The notes under the pieces are model-generated. The model worked only from the letters and a program-made list of their open reading frames with translations. It was not told where the DNA came from and did no database searches. From a bacterium (GTDB lineage: Bacteria; Lindowbacteria; 2-12-FULL-62-27): DNA of 42,477 bases. The stretch's first letter is position 1, and every line of letters begins with the position of its first letter. Below are positions 32,748 through 40,857 of the stretch, piece after piece. The translations under genes and the position numbers were made by a program. Where the stretch lies: positions 1 through 42,477 of the forward strand of contig JACQOF010000012.1 of assembly GCA_016202645.1 (NCBI GenBank), given 5' to 3'.

Positions 32748-34025
32748 ATGATACGACTCTCGGGTCTGGTCCCGGACAAATCGATCTCCCACCGCGCCGC
32801 GATCCTCGCGTCCATGGCTGACGGCGAAAGCCGCATCGAAAATTTTTCCGCCGCCGACGATTGTCTCCGGACGTTGGCGGCCGTCGAGCAGCTCGGCGTC
32901 CCGGTCCAGCGTTCCACCTCCGCCCTGGTTGTCTCCGGCGGCGTCCGCCGCTTCGCCGCGCCCTCCGCGCCCCTTGATCTCGGAAATTCAGGCACCGGCC
33001 TGAGACTCCTTCTCGGTCTTCTAGCCGGCCAGGCCTTCCGGACCACTCTGACAGGCGACGAGAGTTTGCGGTCCCGCCCGATGGACCGAGTGGCGCGACC
33101 GCTCATGGATATGGGCGCCAGGCTGGAGGGGACCGACGGATTTCACGCGCCGGTTACCGTCACCGGCGCGCGGCCGCTCAAAGGGATTTCGTGGAAGCTC
33201 GTTCCGATCAGCGCGCAAGTGAAGTCGGCAATTCTGATCGCGACCTGTTTCGCCGAAGGCGAGACAACGATTCTCGAGCCCGTTCCGACCCGCGACCATA
33301 CGGAGCGGATGTTGACCGCCGCGGGGATCGAGGTCCGCCGCGCGCCCGATCCATCCGGCCTGGAAATCCGGATGCGTGGCGGCCTTCGGCCAAACCCTTT
33401 CCATATCCGCATCCCCGGCGATTTTTCCGCCGCGGCCTTTTTTGCGGCGCTCGGCATCCTCTCCGAAAAAATCGGCGGCGTCGAAATATCCGACATCGGC
33501 CTCAACCCCACCCGGACCGCCTTCCTGGACGTGGCCCGGCTCATGGGCGCACCGGTTGAGACCCGCGTTGATCGCGAGGAATGCGGCGAGCCGGTCGGCA
33601 CGCTCACCGTCCGTCCCGGGCCGCTTCGGGGGATCGAAATCCCGCGGGAGTGGATCCCGAACCTCATCGACGAACTCCCGATCATTTCCGTCCTCGCCGC
33701 CCGCGCGTCCGGCACGACCGTCGTGCGCGGCGCGGAGGAACTGCGGGTCAAGGAAAGCGACCGGATCAAGGCCATCGTCGAAATGTTGCGCGGATTTTCC
33801 GTTGACTGTTCCGAGCGCGAGGACGGTTTCTCCGTTACCGGCGGCCCGGCCCTGACGCCCGTCCGGGACCGCTTCAAGACTTTCGCCGACCACCGCATCG
33901 CCATGAGCGTTTTGATCGCCGCCGCGTCGTCCGGCCGCCGGCAGGTCCAGGTTGACAACACCGAGTGCATCAATACATCCTTTCCGAAATTCTTCGACGT
34001 GCTGAGGGAGACCCATGACTTCTAA
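32748..34025 (+). CDS. aroA: 5-enolpyruvylshikimate-3-phosphate synthase
   Basis: 425 residues. DKSISHRAAILASMADG (shikimate/PEP site), LGNSGTGLRLLLGLLAG, DESLRSRPMDR and a late DHRIAMS are classic EPSP synthase motifs. The enzyme makes the chorismate precursor, upstream of the pheA and tyrA reactions. The first residues before SGLVPDKS are few, so the protein starts very close to the active-site loop. Seven bases after tyrA; its stop overlaps cmk by 11 bases. Confidence 0.96.
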   Translation: MIRLSGLVPDKSISHRAAILASMADGESRIENFSAADDCLRTLAAVEQLGVPVQRSTSALVVSGGVRRFAAPSAPLDLGNSGTGLRLLLGLLAGQAFRTTLTGDESLRSRPMDRVARPLMDMGARLEGTDGFHAPVTVTGARPLKGISWKLVPISAQVKSAILIATCFAEGETTILEPVPTRDHTERMLTAAGIEVRRAPDPSGLEIRMRGGLRPNPFHIRIPGDFSAAAFFAALGILSEKIGGVEISDIGLNPTRTAFLDVARLMGAPVETRVDREECGEPVGTLTVRPGPLRGIEIPREWIPNLIDELPIISVLAARASGTTVVRGAEELRVKESDRIKAIVEMLRGFSVDCSEREDGFSVTGGPALTPVRDRFKTFADHRIAMSVLIAAASSGRRQVQVDNTECINTSFPKFFDVLRETHDF

Positions 34026-35403
34026 AATAATCGCCATTGACGGCCCGGCCGGCGCCGGCAAATCGACCGTTGCGAGGGGGCTTGCCGAACAACTGGGATT
34101 TACCTACCTCGATTCGGGCGCGCTGTACCGCGCCGTCACATGGTATTTGCTCTCCGGCGGCCCGAAGCGTCCGCCCGGCCCGTCCGACGCCCGGGCTCTG
34201 GCCGCCCGCCAGGCCCAGACCGAATCCTTCATCTCCACCGCCTCGGACGAGGATCTTGCCCGCTCTCTGGACTGCCTGACCATCCGCATGAAGGACGGGC
34301 GGATTTCCGTCGGGGACCTCGACGTGACAGAGATCATCCGGGACCTGACCGTCACCCGTCTCGTCTCGATGGTTTCCGAACGCCGTCCGGTACGCGAAAA
34401 ACTCATGGCCCTTCAGAGGGCCTTCGCCAACGGCAACATCGTGGTGGAGGGCCGGGACATGGGGACGGTTGTTTTTCCCGGCGCGTTTTTGAAAATCTAT
34501 CTCGACGCAAACGTCGCCATCCGCGCCGGCCGCCGCTACCAGGAGCTGGGCGATTCCGGGGTGTCGACTGACTACGATGAAGTCTACGAAAACCTTCGGA
34601 TGCGGGACGACCGCGACACCCAGCGCCAAATCGCGCCGCTCTCCCGCGCCCCCGACGCCGTCTACGTCGACACCACGTATATTTCTCCCGACGAGGTCGT
34701 GGGCCTGATCCGGAAACTGGTGGCGACCCGGGCCCGAAGTCTGTACCGGCGCTGGCAGAATTTTTTCTATCAGTCCACCTGGCTTTTCCTGAGGGCGCTC
34801 ACGTCGGCCTATCTTCGCCGCCGCGCGTCGGGCACGGATCATCCGGACCGTCTGCCCGGCCCGGTTATTTTCGCTTCAAACCACATGAGCCATCTCGATC
34901 CGATTCTCGTCGCCGTCTCGACCCGCCGGCATCTCCATTTCCTTGCGAAGAGAGAGCTGGCGGAGATCCCCATTTTCGGCCAGGTCATTCACTGGCTCCA
35001 CATCATCCCGGTCCGCCGCGGGATTCTCGACCGGGACGCGCTTGACTGGGTGCGGTCCGTCCTTGCGTCCGGCGAAGCCGTCCTGATTTTTCCGGAGGGC
35101 ACGCGCAGCCGGGACGGGACCATTCATGACGCCAAGGCCGGATTCGGCAAACTCGTCTACGAGTCCGGCGCCCCCACCATACCCGTCCGGATCATCGGCA
35201 GTTACCAGTCCTTTCCCCCCGGCGCCCTCTGGCCGCGTCCCACGCCGGTGCGAATCCAATTCGGCGAGCCGATTCAATTTCGAAATGACCCCAACCTTCC
35301 CCGGTCATCCGACCTCCGGGAAGTCTATGAATACATCGGTCGAACGGTCATGGACCGTATTCGCGATCTGAGAGATCCCGCCGGTCCGGTAGAGTCCCCG
35401 TGA
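34015..35403 (+). CDS. cmk-plsC: Cytidylate kinase-PlsC acyltransferase fusion
   Basis: 462 residues. Residues 1-240 are cytidylate kinase: IDGPAGAGKSTVARGLA (P-loop), LDSGALYRAVTWYLL, EGRDMGTVVFPGAFLKIYLDA and RDDRDTQRQIAPLSRAPDAVYVD. Residues about 245-460 are 1-acyl-glycerol-3-phosphate acyltransferase: NHMSHLDP (HX4D catalytic motif) and FPEGTRSRDG. The first domain makes CDP for nucleic acids and CDP-diacylglycerol; the second makes phosphatidate, which is then activated by CTP. In Firmicutes cmk, plsC and an S1-protein gene are often neighbours; here two of them are one protein. No stop or frameshift separates the domains. Overlaps the next gene by 4 bases. Confidence 0.94.
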   Translation: MTSKIIAIDGPAGAGKSTVARGLAEQLGFTYLDSGALYRAVTWYLLSGGPKRPPGPSDARALAARQAQTESFISTASDEDLARSLDCLTIRMKDGRISVGDLDVTEIIRDLTVTRLVSMVSERRPVREKLMALQRAFANGNIVVEGRDMGTVVFPGAFLKIYLDANVAIRAGRRYQELGDSGVSTDYDEVYENLRMRDDRDTQRQIAPLSRAPDAVYVDTTYISPDEVVGLIRKLVATRARSLYRRWQNFFYQSTWLFLRALTSAYLRRRASGTDHPDRLPGPVIFASNHMSHLDPILVAVSTRRHLHFLAKRELAEIPIFGQVIHWLHIIPVRRGILDRDALDWVRSVLASGEAVLIFPEGTRSRDGTIHDAKAGFGKLVYESGAPTIPVRIIGSYQSFPPGALWPRPTPVRIQFGEPIQFRNDPNLPRSSDLREVYEYIGRTVMDRIRDLRDPAGPVESP

Positions 35404-37481
35404 ATCGGTCCACACCGGCCGAACTCGGCCTCAAGCGCCAGCGACTCCTCTATGGCGACGGAACGGGCCGGGAGTCCGAGGACGAACCGCTGGAGTTGAT
35501 TTCCCGGCGCCTCATCGGCTCCCCGGAGTATTCCACGACGTCCCATCGACAGTCTCCCTTTGTTCTTGAATTCATGCGCCGCTACGGAGATCGAATCCGG
35601 AAGATGGCCGAAGCGGAAGTAGTGGAGGCGGAGGTCATATCGGCGCCAAGGCCGCCGGAGGCTGAGGGGGGTCCGATCAGACTGGACTTGTCGCCGGGTT
35701 CCGGCGAACTGGATCCCGCCGAACCCGCTCCTCCCGGCATCCGGTCGGGTGCGCGGCTAATGGTCACCGCCGTCGGCCTGCGCCATCAAACGCCGATCTT
35801 CAGCGCTCGCGCCGCCCGTGGCCGCCAGGCCTTGAGTACGATAGAGTCCTCCTGGGCCGGCGGCATCCCGGTCAGCGGCCGTCTGCTCGATCGCCTGGAT
35901 CCTTCCGGCGGACAGGGAAGTCCAGTCCCCAATGCTCCAGTCTCGGGAAATTCCAGGAAGGAATTTCCTTCATGGCGCATTGGGGGCGGGTGGGTTGTCG
36001 ATCTGGACGGTTTTTACGGCGCTCTCCCGGCCGAAGAAGCGTCGCCTGCCGACGTCGGGTCGGAGTCGGAGACTCCGACACTTGGGGCGCCGGAGGCGCT
36101 GATCCGAGACGTCGGTCCGCCTGGGGCGGAGGGCCGCGGCGCGGCTGATCCGTTGGAGTCATCCGCCTCACGACTCAAATTTTCCGTCATCCATTATGAT
36201 TCGGCCGATTATTGCGTCATTCTCTCGAGGAAAAAATTTCTGGCGGAACACGAGGCCAACATCCGCCGTCGGGCGCCCGCGCGTTTTTCGCCCGGTCAGA
36301 TCGTCAGCGGAACGGTCATCAAGATCGGGCCGACATCAGCCCGGATCAATCTGGCGGGCGGATTTCCCGCGGACCTCTCCGGAGAAAACGCCGGCCACGG
36401 CCCCGCCCATGAAAATCTCGCCGCTCTTGTGCCCGGCCAGCGCCTCCAGGTCTTCGTCCTCGACATCTCCCGGGAAAAAATTGACGTCGGCCTCCGCCAA
36501 CTGACCCCGGACCCGTGGGCTTTCGTTCGCAAGGTCCTGCAGGAGGGATCGCGTCTCACCGTGACCCTCCAGGAGGTCCGATCCGACCGGCTGGTCGTGC
36601 AGCTTCCTGACGGTCTACGAGGTGAGATTCCGCTGAAGGAGGCGGCCTGGCAGTTCTGGGACGCGGCGCGCCTGACGGACCAGTTCCAGCCCGGGGCATC
36701 CGTCGAGGCGGTCTGTCTGTCGATCCTCCGTGAGGAGCGCCGGATTATTCTTTCGATCAAGGCGGTCCAGCCCGATCCGCTTCCGGACATCCAGCGTCGT
36801 TACGCAGTGGGGACCCGCACCGACGTGACGGTTCTCTCCTGGACGGACGAAGTCGCGCGAGTCCAGACACAGGACGGGTATCTGGGGGTGATCGGTCCGG
36901 AGGATCTATCCTGGACAGGCCCGGTTTCACCCCGGCAGTTTTTTTCCGGACGGTCCGGCAGGACCCAGGCGGAGGTCCTCCAGGTGGATCCCCAGACGCG
37001 CCTGATCCGTTTCGGAGTGAAGCAGGTGAAGCCGGATCCATTTGTTCTTCTGTCCCGCGAGATCGAGGTCGGCCGGCGGTACGTCGGGACAGTCGTCCGG
37101 AACATCCCCGCGGGATCTTTGGTGGAGCTTCGCAAAGGACTGGTGGGTCTTCTGCGCAAGAGCGAATATGCCGCGGAAGAAGCGATTCCGGCCGAAGGCG
37201 CGACCCTGGAAGTCCAGGTGCAGTCGATCCAGCCCCAGCAGCGCCGGATGGCGCTTTCGCGGCGGGCGGTCGTCGAGCAGGAGGAGAAGCGGGACATCCA
37301 GATGTTTTTGTCCGAGGGCAAGGCGGAGCGCCGGGTGGCCATGAAAGACCTTCTTCCGACGGACATCTTCAGGCAATTCTTCCCGCCCCCTTCGCAGATT
37401 GAAGGAAATCCCGTCCTGGGATTTCCCGAGTCTGGAGCTTCGGGGACTGGACATCCCTGTCCGCCGGACTCGTCCAAATGA
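35400..37481 (+). CDS. Multi-S1-domain RNA-binding protein (RpsA-like)
   Basis: 693 residues from a GTG. Five or six S1/OB folds: a partial first one (about 115-150), a second (about 155-290) split by two palindromic inserts, then clearer copies near 300-365 (RFSPGQIVSGTVIKIG), 378-455, 470-545 and 560-632 (GRRYVGTVVRNIPAGSLVEL). The order and number fit ribosomal protein S1, which brings mRNA to the small subunit, or a related translation factor. The domains are more divergent than in typical RpsA, and the N-terminal 110 residues are not recognisable. Inserts fall in the loop after GRLLDRL (171-197) and after ALPAEEAS (about 220-251); a third encodes the C terminus (EGNPVLGFPESGASGTGHPC). 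Coupled to cmk-plsC and to the next gene by 4-base overlaps. Confidence 0.85.
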   Translation: MNRSTPAELGLKRQRLLYGDGTGRESEDEPLELISRRLIGSPEYSTTSHRQSPFVLEFMRRYGDRIRKMAEAEVVEAEVISAPRPPEAEGGPIRLDLSPGSGELDPAEPAPPGIRSGARLMVTAVGLRHQTPIFSARAARGRQALSTIESSWAGGIPVSGRLLDRLDPSGGQGSPVPNAPVSGNSRKEFPSWRIGGGWVVDLDGFYGALPAEEASPADVGSESETPTLGAPEALIRDVGPPGAEGRGAADPLESSASRLKFSVIHYDSADYCVILSRKKFLAEHEANIRRRAPARFSPGQIVSGTVIKIGPTSARINLAGGFPADLSGENAGHGPAHENLAALVPGQRLQVFVLDISREKIDVGLRQLTPDPWAFVRKVLQEGSRLTVTLQEVRSDRLVVQLPDGLRGEIPLKEAAWQFWDAARLTDQFQPGASVEAVCLSILREERRIILSIKAVQPDPLPDIQRRYAVGTRTDVTVLSWTDEVARVQTQDGYLGVIGPEDLSWTGPVSPRQFFSGRSGRTQAEVLQVDPQTRLIRFGVKQVKPDPFVLLSREIEVGRRYVGTVVRNIPAGSLVELRKGLVGLLRKSEYAAEEAIPAEGATLEVQVQSIQPQQRRMALSRRAVVEQEEKRDIQMFLSEGKAERRVAMKDLLPTDIFRQFFPPPSQIEGNPVLGFPESGASGTGHPCPPDSSK
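35905..35990. repeat. Palindromic element, family B, inside an S1 domain
   Basis: GGACAGGGAAGTCC, then CCCCAATGC (35927-35935) pairing with GCATTGGGG (35977-35985) and inner GGAAATTCC / GGAATTTCC (35946-35954, 35960-35968). Both stems are perfect. Compared with the pab copy the stem bases changed on both sides. Confidence 0.9.
36059..36151. repeat. Palindromic elements, family A, inside an S1 domain
   Basis: First unit: GTCGGAGTC-GGA-GACTCCGAC (perfect), ACTTGGG linker, GCGCC-GGA-GGCGC, TGATCC (36059-36105). Second unit (about 36108-36151): TCCGCC-TGG-GGCGGA and GCCGC-GGC-GCGGC, again ending TGATCC. Both are read through in frame. Confidence 0.88.
37386..37462. repeat. Palindromic element, family B, at the S1-protein C terminus
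   Basis: Opposite orientation to the first S1 copy. Inner stem GGAAATCCC / GGGATTTCC (37404-37412, 37418-37426) is perfect and GGACA-TCCC-TGTCC (37449-37462) is kept; the outer CCCC/GGGG stem is only partly paired. Confidence 0.87.
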
Positions 37482-38146
37482 CCGCCGGAACGGAGAGGGC
37501 CGACCGCGGCTGGCGCCGGTTCTGGGCCCTGACCCTTGCCGCGTTTGCCCTCTTCCTCGCGCCCACGGTGGTCGACCTCTACCGTCTCTATTCCGCCCGT
37601 CGCGCGTCGGATCTTCCCATGGCCCTTGCGGCCTCGAACGACCTGTCCAAGGGTTTCTTCGGGCCGCTTCTGGCGCCCTGGCTGGATGATGTGTCGATGA
37701 AGATCCGGGATGAGGTCATCGAGGAGAATTTGCTGTCGATTCGCCGGCTGGTGCCGGATTCGCAGGAGTCAGCCTACGCCGAAATGGAGTTGGGCCGGCT
37801 GGCGGTCGAGAAGGGTGATTACACCGCGTCCGTGATCCATCTCGAACGCTATTTGAAATCCGGCCTGGGCCGGGACATCCAGCGCGCCCGGATGCTTCTC
37901 AGCGACGCTTACCGGGAGACCAAACGGTACGACGAGGCGGCGCTCCTGCTTCGGGTCGTCCTGAAGGAGACGCCGGATCCGCAGGAGCGCATGGAGAGTT
38001 CATTCCGCCTGGGTGAACTCTATCAGTTCCACCTGGGCCGGGTCGATGACGCTGTTGAAATTTATAAGAATGCGCTGGAGGACAAAACGGCCCAAGGCCG
38101 ATGGCGCAACGATATCCTGACGAATCTTTCGCTCTTGAAGGAGTAA
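37478..38146 (+). CDS. Membrane-anchored TPR protein
   Basis: 222 residues. One N-terminal membrane helix (FWALTLAAFALFLAPTVVDLY, about 15-35) followed by about three TPR-like helix pairs (AEMELGRLAVEKGDYTASVIHLERYL; ARMLLSDAYRETKRYDEAALLLRVVL; SFRLGELYQFHLGRVDDAVEIYKNAL). A scaffold on the outer face of the inner membrane is likely; no specific partner is known. It overlaps the S1-protein gene (ATGA) and is 3 bases before the NHL/VWA gene, so the two are probably functional partners. Confidence 0.85.
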   Translation: MTAGTERADRGWRRFWALTLAAFALFLAPTVVDLYRLYSARRASDLPMALAASNDLSKGFFGPLLAPWLDDVSMKIRDEVIEENLLSIRRLVPDSQESAYAEMELGRLAVEKGDYTASVIHLERYLKSGLGRDIQRARMLLSDAYRETKRYDEAALLLRVVLKETPDPQERMESSFRLGELYQFHLGRVDDAVEIYKNALEDKTAQGRWRNDILTNLSLLKE

Positions 38147-38149
38147 GTC

Positions 38150-40300
38150 ATGACCGCTCGCCTTTCCGCCCGCGCCGCATGGATCCTGATCCTCGCGGTC
38201 CTGCCTTGTCTGACCGCCGCGTCGCCCGCCCGTGCCGCCGACACGGCATTGCCCACTTCGCCCTTCTTCATCCAATTCGATACCTACGGTCTTCCCTCGT
38301 CGCTGGATATTCTCGACGAGGGCAGTCGGCGAGAGGACGTGTCGGTGAAGGAGACCGCGCGGTTTTTGATGATCGACGCCGCCAGGAAATACTTCGATGG
38401 GCAGATGTCCGAGTCCATGGACCGCGCGTTGGACGGCATCCGCAAAGGCTACTACGTTCTCCAGCAGAAGAGGCTTCTTTCGCGGATCTATTTCATGGAG
38501 GGCCACCTCGATTCCGCGATTCAGATGGCCGCCGACCTCGCCGCCAACACGGATGCCATCCATTACGATAACGTCCGCCATCAGTACCTCCAGGGCGTCG
38601 ACCGCTACCTCCGCGCCGAGGAAGAGACGGGTCCGCCCGCTTACGCCCAGGCTGCTGTTGTTCACGGGGACGAAAAGGCGCCCCACCGATTCATCACGCC
38701 GGTGGGCGTGAAATCGGACGACTTCGGCCGGATTCTCCTGTCGAGCTTCGGGTCCAACGAAGTCGTTGTCTTCTCAAAGGGTCTCGAATATCAGATGAAA
38801 CTTCCGGGCGTCTCCAACGCCTTCGGACTCGACGTCGATCCGGACGGCGGCGTCTATGTCACCTCCTTCGGGCGTGACCGCGTCCACCGGTTCAAGCGGG
38901 GCGGAGAGACGTTGAAGACGTTCGGAAAGGGCGGCCGGTCACCCGGAGAATTTTTCGGGCCTTCCGGCATCGCCGTCTCGCCGGACCGCTACCTCTATGT
39001 GGTCGACGCCGGCAATCACCGGATCCAGAAATTCTCCCCGGACGGCGCGTTTCTCATGTCCTTCGGCGTCCGCGGTGACCGTCCCGGACTTTTTCTCTCG
39101 CCCCGATCGGTCCGGATCCTGTCCGTTCCCGGTACCCGCGAATACTCTGTTTACGTGATGTCCCAGGAGGGACGCCTGCTTCAGCGATTCGATCCATACG
39201 GAAATTTCATGGAGGAAATTCCGTCCGCCGGTGTTCGCCGGCCGAGGGATTTCGACTGGTTCGGCCCCGGCGGCATCCTCTTTGCCACCGCCGACGGCGA
39301 ACTGGTCCAACTCGATACGAAAGCCGACACGAGTTTCCCTCTCATGGACCAGTGGGGCCGCCCTCTGTCCATTCCCGGCATCAGCGGCCTTTCGGTCGAT
39401 CCGGAAGCCGGCCTCATTTACGTCACCGACCAGGTGGCTTCCGATCTCCTCGTTTTCCACCGTGCCGCCGTCGGCGAGCAGACCCTTCTGACCATCACCG
39501 ACGTCGAATTCGACCATTATCCATATCTCGGGATCAATTTCCGTGTCACGAACGGCAACGGCGATCCCATCACGGGCCTTTCGCGCCGGAATTTTCGGGT
39601 GGAGGAGGACAACCAGCGTGGCCACATCGTAAGCATCAAGCCCCAATCGGCCGCCGGCCCCTTGAACCTGGTTGTCCACCTGGATCCCTCCTCGGCGGCC
39701 GCCCGGAAGGAGGTCCTCATCCGAAACCAGCTCACGGAAATCAGCAAGTTACTCCCGTCCGGTTATCGGCTGTCGATCCGCAAGGGCGGGAAGACCATTC
39801 TGGATTCGACCGACAATCCCTACCTCATCCGCAAAAGTCTCGACCAAATCAGCCGCCCGGAACAATCCACCTTCGTGCAGGACATCCGGGCTTCGATTCA
39901 GTCCCTCCTGCCCTACCGGGGCCGCCGCAACATTCTGGTCCTCACATCCCGCATGTCGGATCTTCCGGCCGAGTCCTACGCCGCGCTCTATCTCTGGCTC
40001 GCCAACCAGAATGTTTCCCTATTCACGGTCCACCTCGGTGACCGCGATCTGCCCGTCCTCAAAAAATTGTGCCGGCACTCGGGCGGTTCCTACAGAAATC
40101 TCACCGGCTTGTCCATTCCCGACCTGACATTCGATCTGGCCTCCTCCAAGACCGGGTCCTATTTCCTCGTATATGCCAGCCCCTTCGGGCAGATCCAACC
40201 CAACATGCCGGTCGATCTGGTGCTCCGCCTCTTTTATCTGTCAGGCTCCGTCGCCGACCGCATCGTCTATTACGCGCCCGAGATCCGGGAAGTCAAGTGA
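38150..40300 (+). CDS. Exported NHL-propeller/VWA-like protein
   Basis: 716 residues with a signal peptide (AAWILILAVLPCLTAASPARA). A helical TPR-like part (about 55-150) precedes an NHL beta-propeller (about 175-445) with repeated GIAVSPDRYLYVVDAGNHRIQKFSPDG-type units. A C-terminal domain with a von Willebrand A look follows (LNLVVHLDPSSAAARKEVL... RNILVLTSRMSDLPAESYAALYLWLANQNVSLFTVHLG); the metal motif is DPSS rather than full DxSxS. Periplasmic or surface location and protein-protein contacts are likely. The actual role is unknown. It ends the long operon. Confidence 0.83.
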   Translation: MTARLSARAAWILILAVLPCLTAASPARAADTALPTSPFFIQFDTYGLPSSLDILDEGSRREDVSVKETARFLMIDAARKYFDGQMSESMDRALDGIRKGYYVLQQKRLLSRIYFMEGHLDSAIQMAADLAANTDAIHYDNVRHQYLQGVDRYLRAEEETGPPAYAQAAVVHGDEKAPHRFITPVGVKSDDFGRILLSSFGSNEVVVFSKGLEYQMKLPGVSNAFGLDVDPDGGVYVTSFGRDRVHRFKRGGETLKTFGKGGRSPGEFFGPSGIAVSPDRYLYVVDAGNHRIQKFSPDGAFLMSFGVRGDRPGLFLSPRSVRILSVPGTREYSVYVMSQEGRLLQRFDPYGNFMEEIPSAGVRRPRDFDWFGPGGILFATADGELVQLDTKADTSFPLMDQWGRPLSIPGISGLSVDPEAGLIYVTDQVASDLLVFHRAAVGEQTLLTITDVEFDHYPYLGINFRVTNGNGDPITGLSRRNFRVEEDNQRGHIVSIKPQSAAGPLNLVVHLDPSSAAARKEVLIRNQLTEISKLLPSGYRLSIRKGGKTILDSTDNPYLIRKSLDQISRPEQSTFVQDIRASIQSLLPYRGRRNILVLTSRMSDLPAESYAALYLWLANQNVSLFTVHLGDRDLPVLKKLCRHSGGSYRNLTGLSIPDLTFDLASSKTGSYFLVYASPFGQIQPNMPVDLVLRLFYLSGSVADRIVYYAPEIREVK

Positions 40301-40371
40301 CTGCTCTGCTTGAAAAAGGCCGGTTGCTGTGTTTAAGTCCCGTTTTACCGCAAAAAGCAAGCGATTCGGCG

Positions 40372-40446
40372 CGGGGTGTAGCTCAGCTTGGCTAGAGCGC
40401 TTGGTTCGGGACCAAGAGGCCCCGAGTTCAAATCTCGGCACCCCGA
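40372..40446 (+). tRNA. tRNA-Pro(CGG)
   Basis: Acceptor CGGGGTG (40372-40378) pairs with CACCCCG (40439-40445), discriminator A. D stem GCTC/GAGC, anticodon stem CTTGG/CCAAG with loop TTCGGGA and anticodon CGG at 40407-40409, T arm CCGAG-TTCAAAT-CTCGG. CCA is not encoded. It reads CCG proline codons. Confidence 0.96.
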
Positions 40447-40461
40447 CAACAGGATGTTGTC

Positions 40462-40536
40462 GTCCCCGTTTCGGGAATTCGGCGGAATCAGGAGGATGGA
40501 GCCGCCGAGAACGGGGACGAAGTTCCGAAAGCGGGA
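40462..40536. repeat. Nested palindrome between tRNA-Pro and acylphosphatase gene
   Basis: GTCCCCGT (40462-40469) pairs with ACGGGGAC (40511-40518); TCGGCGG pairs with CCGCCGA inside. A following TTCCGAAAGCGGGAC (to 40536) is roughly complementary to CCCGTTTCGGGAA on the left. A small GACAAC-5-GTTGTC hairpin (40445-40461) directly follows the tRNA. Confidence 0.8.
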
Positions 40537-40560
40537 CTAATACAAGGAGCATGTGGCCTC

Positions 40561-40848
40561 GTGTCTGACACCCTGTTCCGACTGCGCCTCCTGATCCGCG
40601 GCCGCGTTCAAGGGGTTGGGTTTCGATGGTTCGTTTTTCATGAGGCCCGCCGGTTGGGCTTGGGCGGATACGTCCGGAACCGCGGCGACGGCGGCGTGGA
40701 AGTGGAAGCGGAGGGCCCGGAGGATGCGTTGAACAGCCTGGAGGACGTCTGCCGGGGCGGTCCACCGGCGGCTTCAGTTGAGCGCTTGGAACGCTTGGAG
40801 AGAGCGCCACTATCGGGCGCGCCCGACACGGCATTTGAAATCAGGTAA
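40561..40848 (+). CDS. acyP: Acylphosphatase
   Basis: 95 residues from a GTG. RGRVQGVGFRWFVFHEARRLGLGGYVRNRGDGGVEVEAEG carries the catalytic Arg (in GFRWF) and Asn (in YVRN) of acylphosphatases, which hydrolyse acyl phosphates. Length is normal for the family. It lies 9 bases before the sigma factor gene on the same strand. Confidence 0.95.
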   Translation: MSDTLFRLRLLIRGRVQGVGFRWFVFHEARRLGLGGYVRNRGDGGVEVEAEGPEDALNSLEDVCRGGPPAASVERLERLERAPLSGAPDTAFEIR

Positions 40849-40857
40849 AGACGGGAT

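Noticed and set aside
40329-40568. Short open frame over the tRNA-Pro gene
   Set aside because: Its sequence is the translated tRNA; the cloverleaf explains the region.
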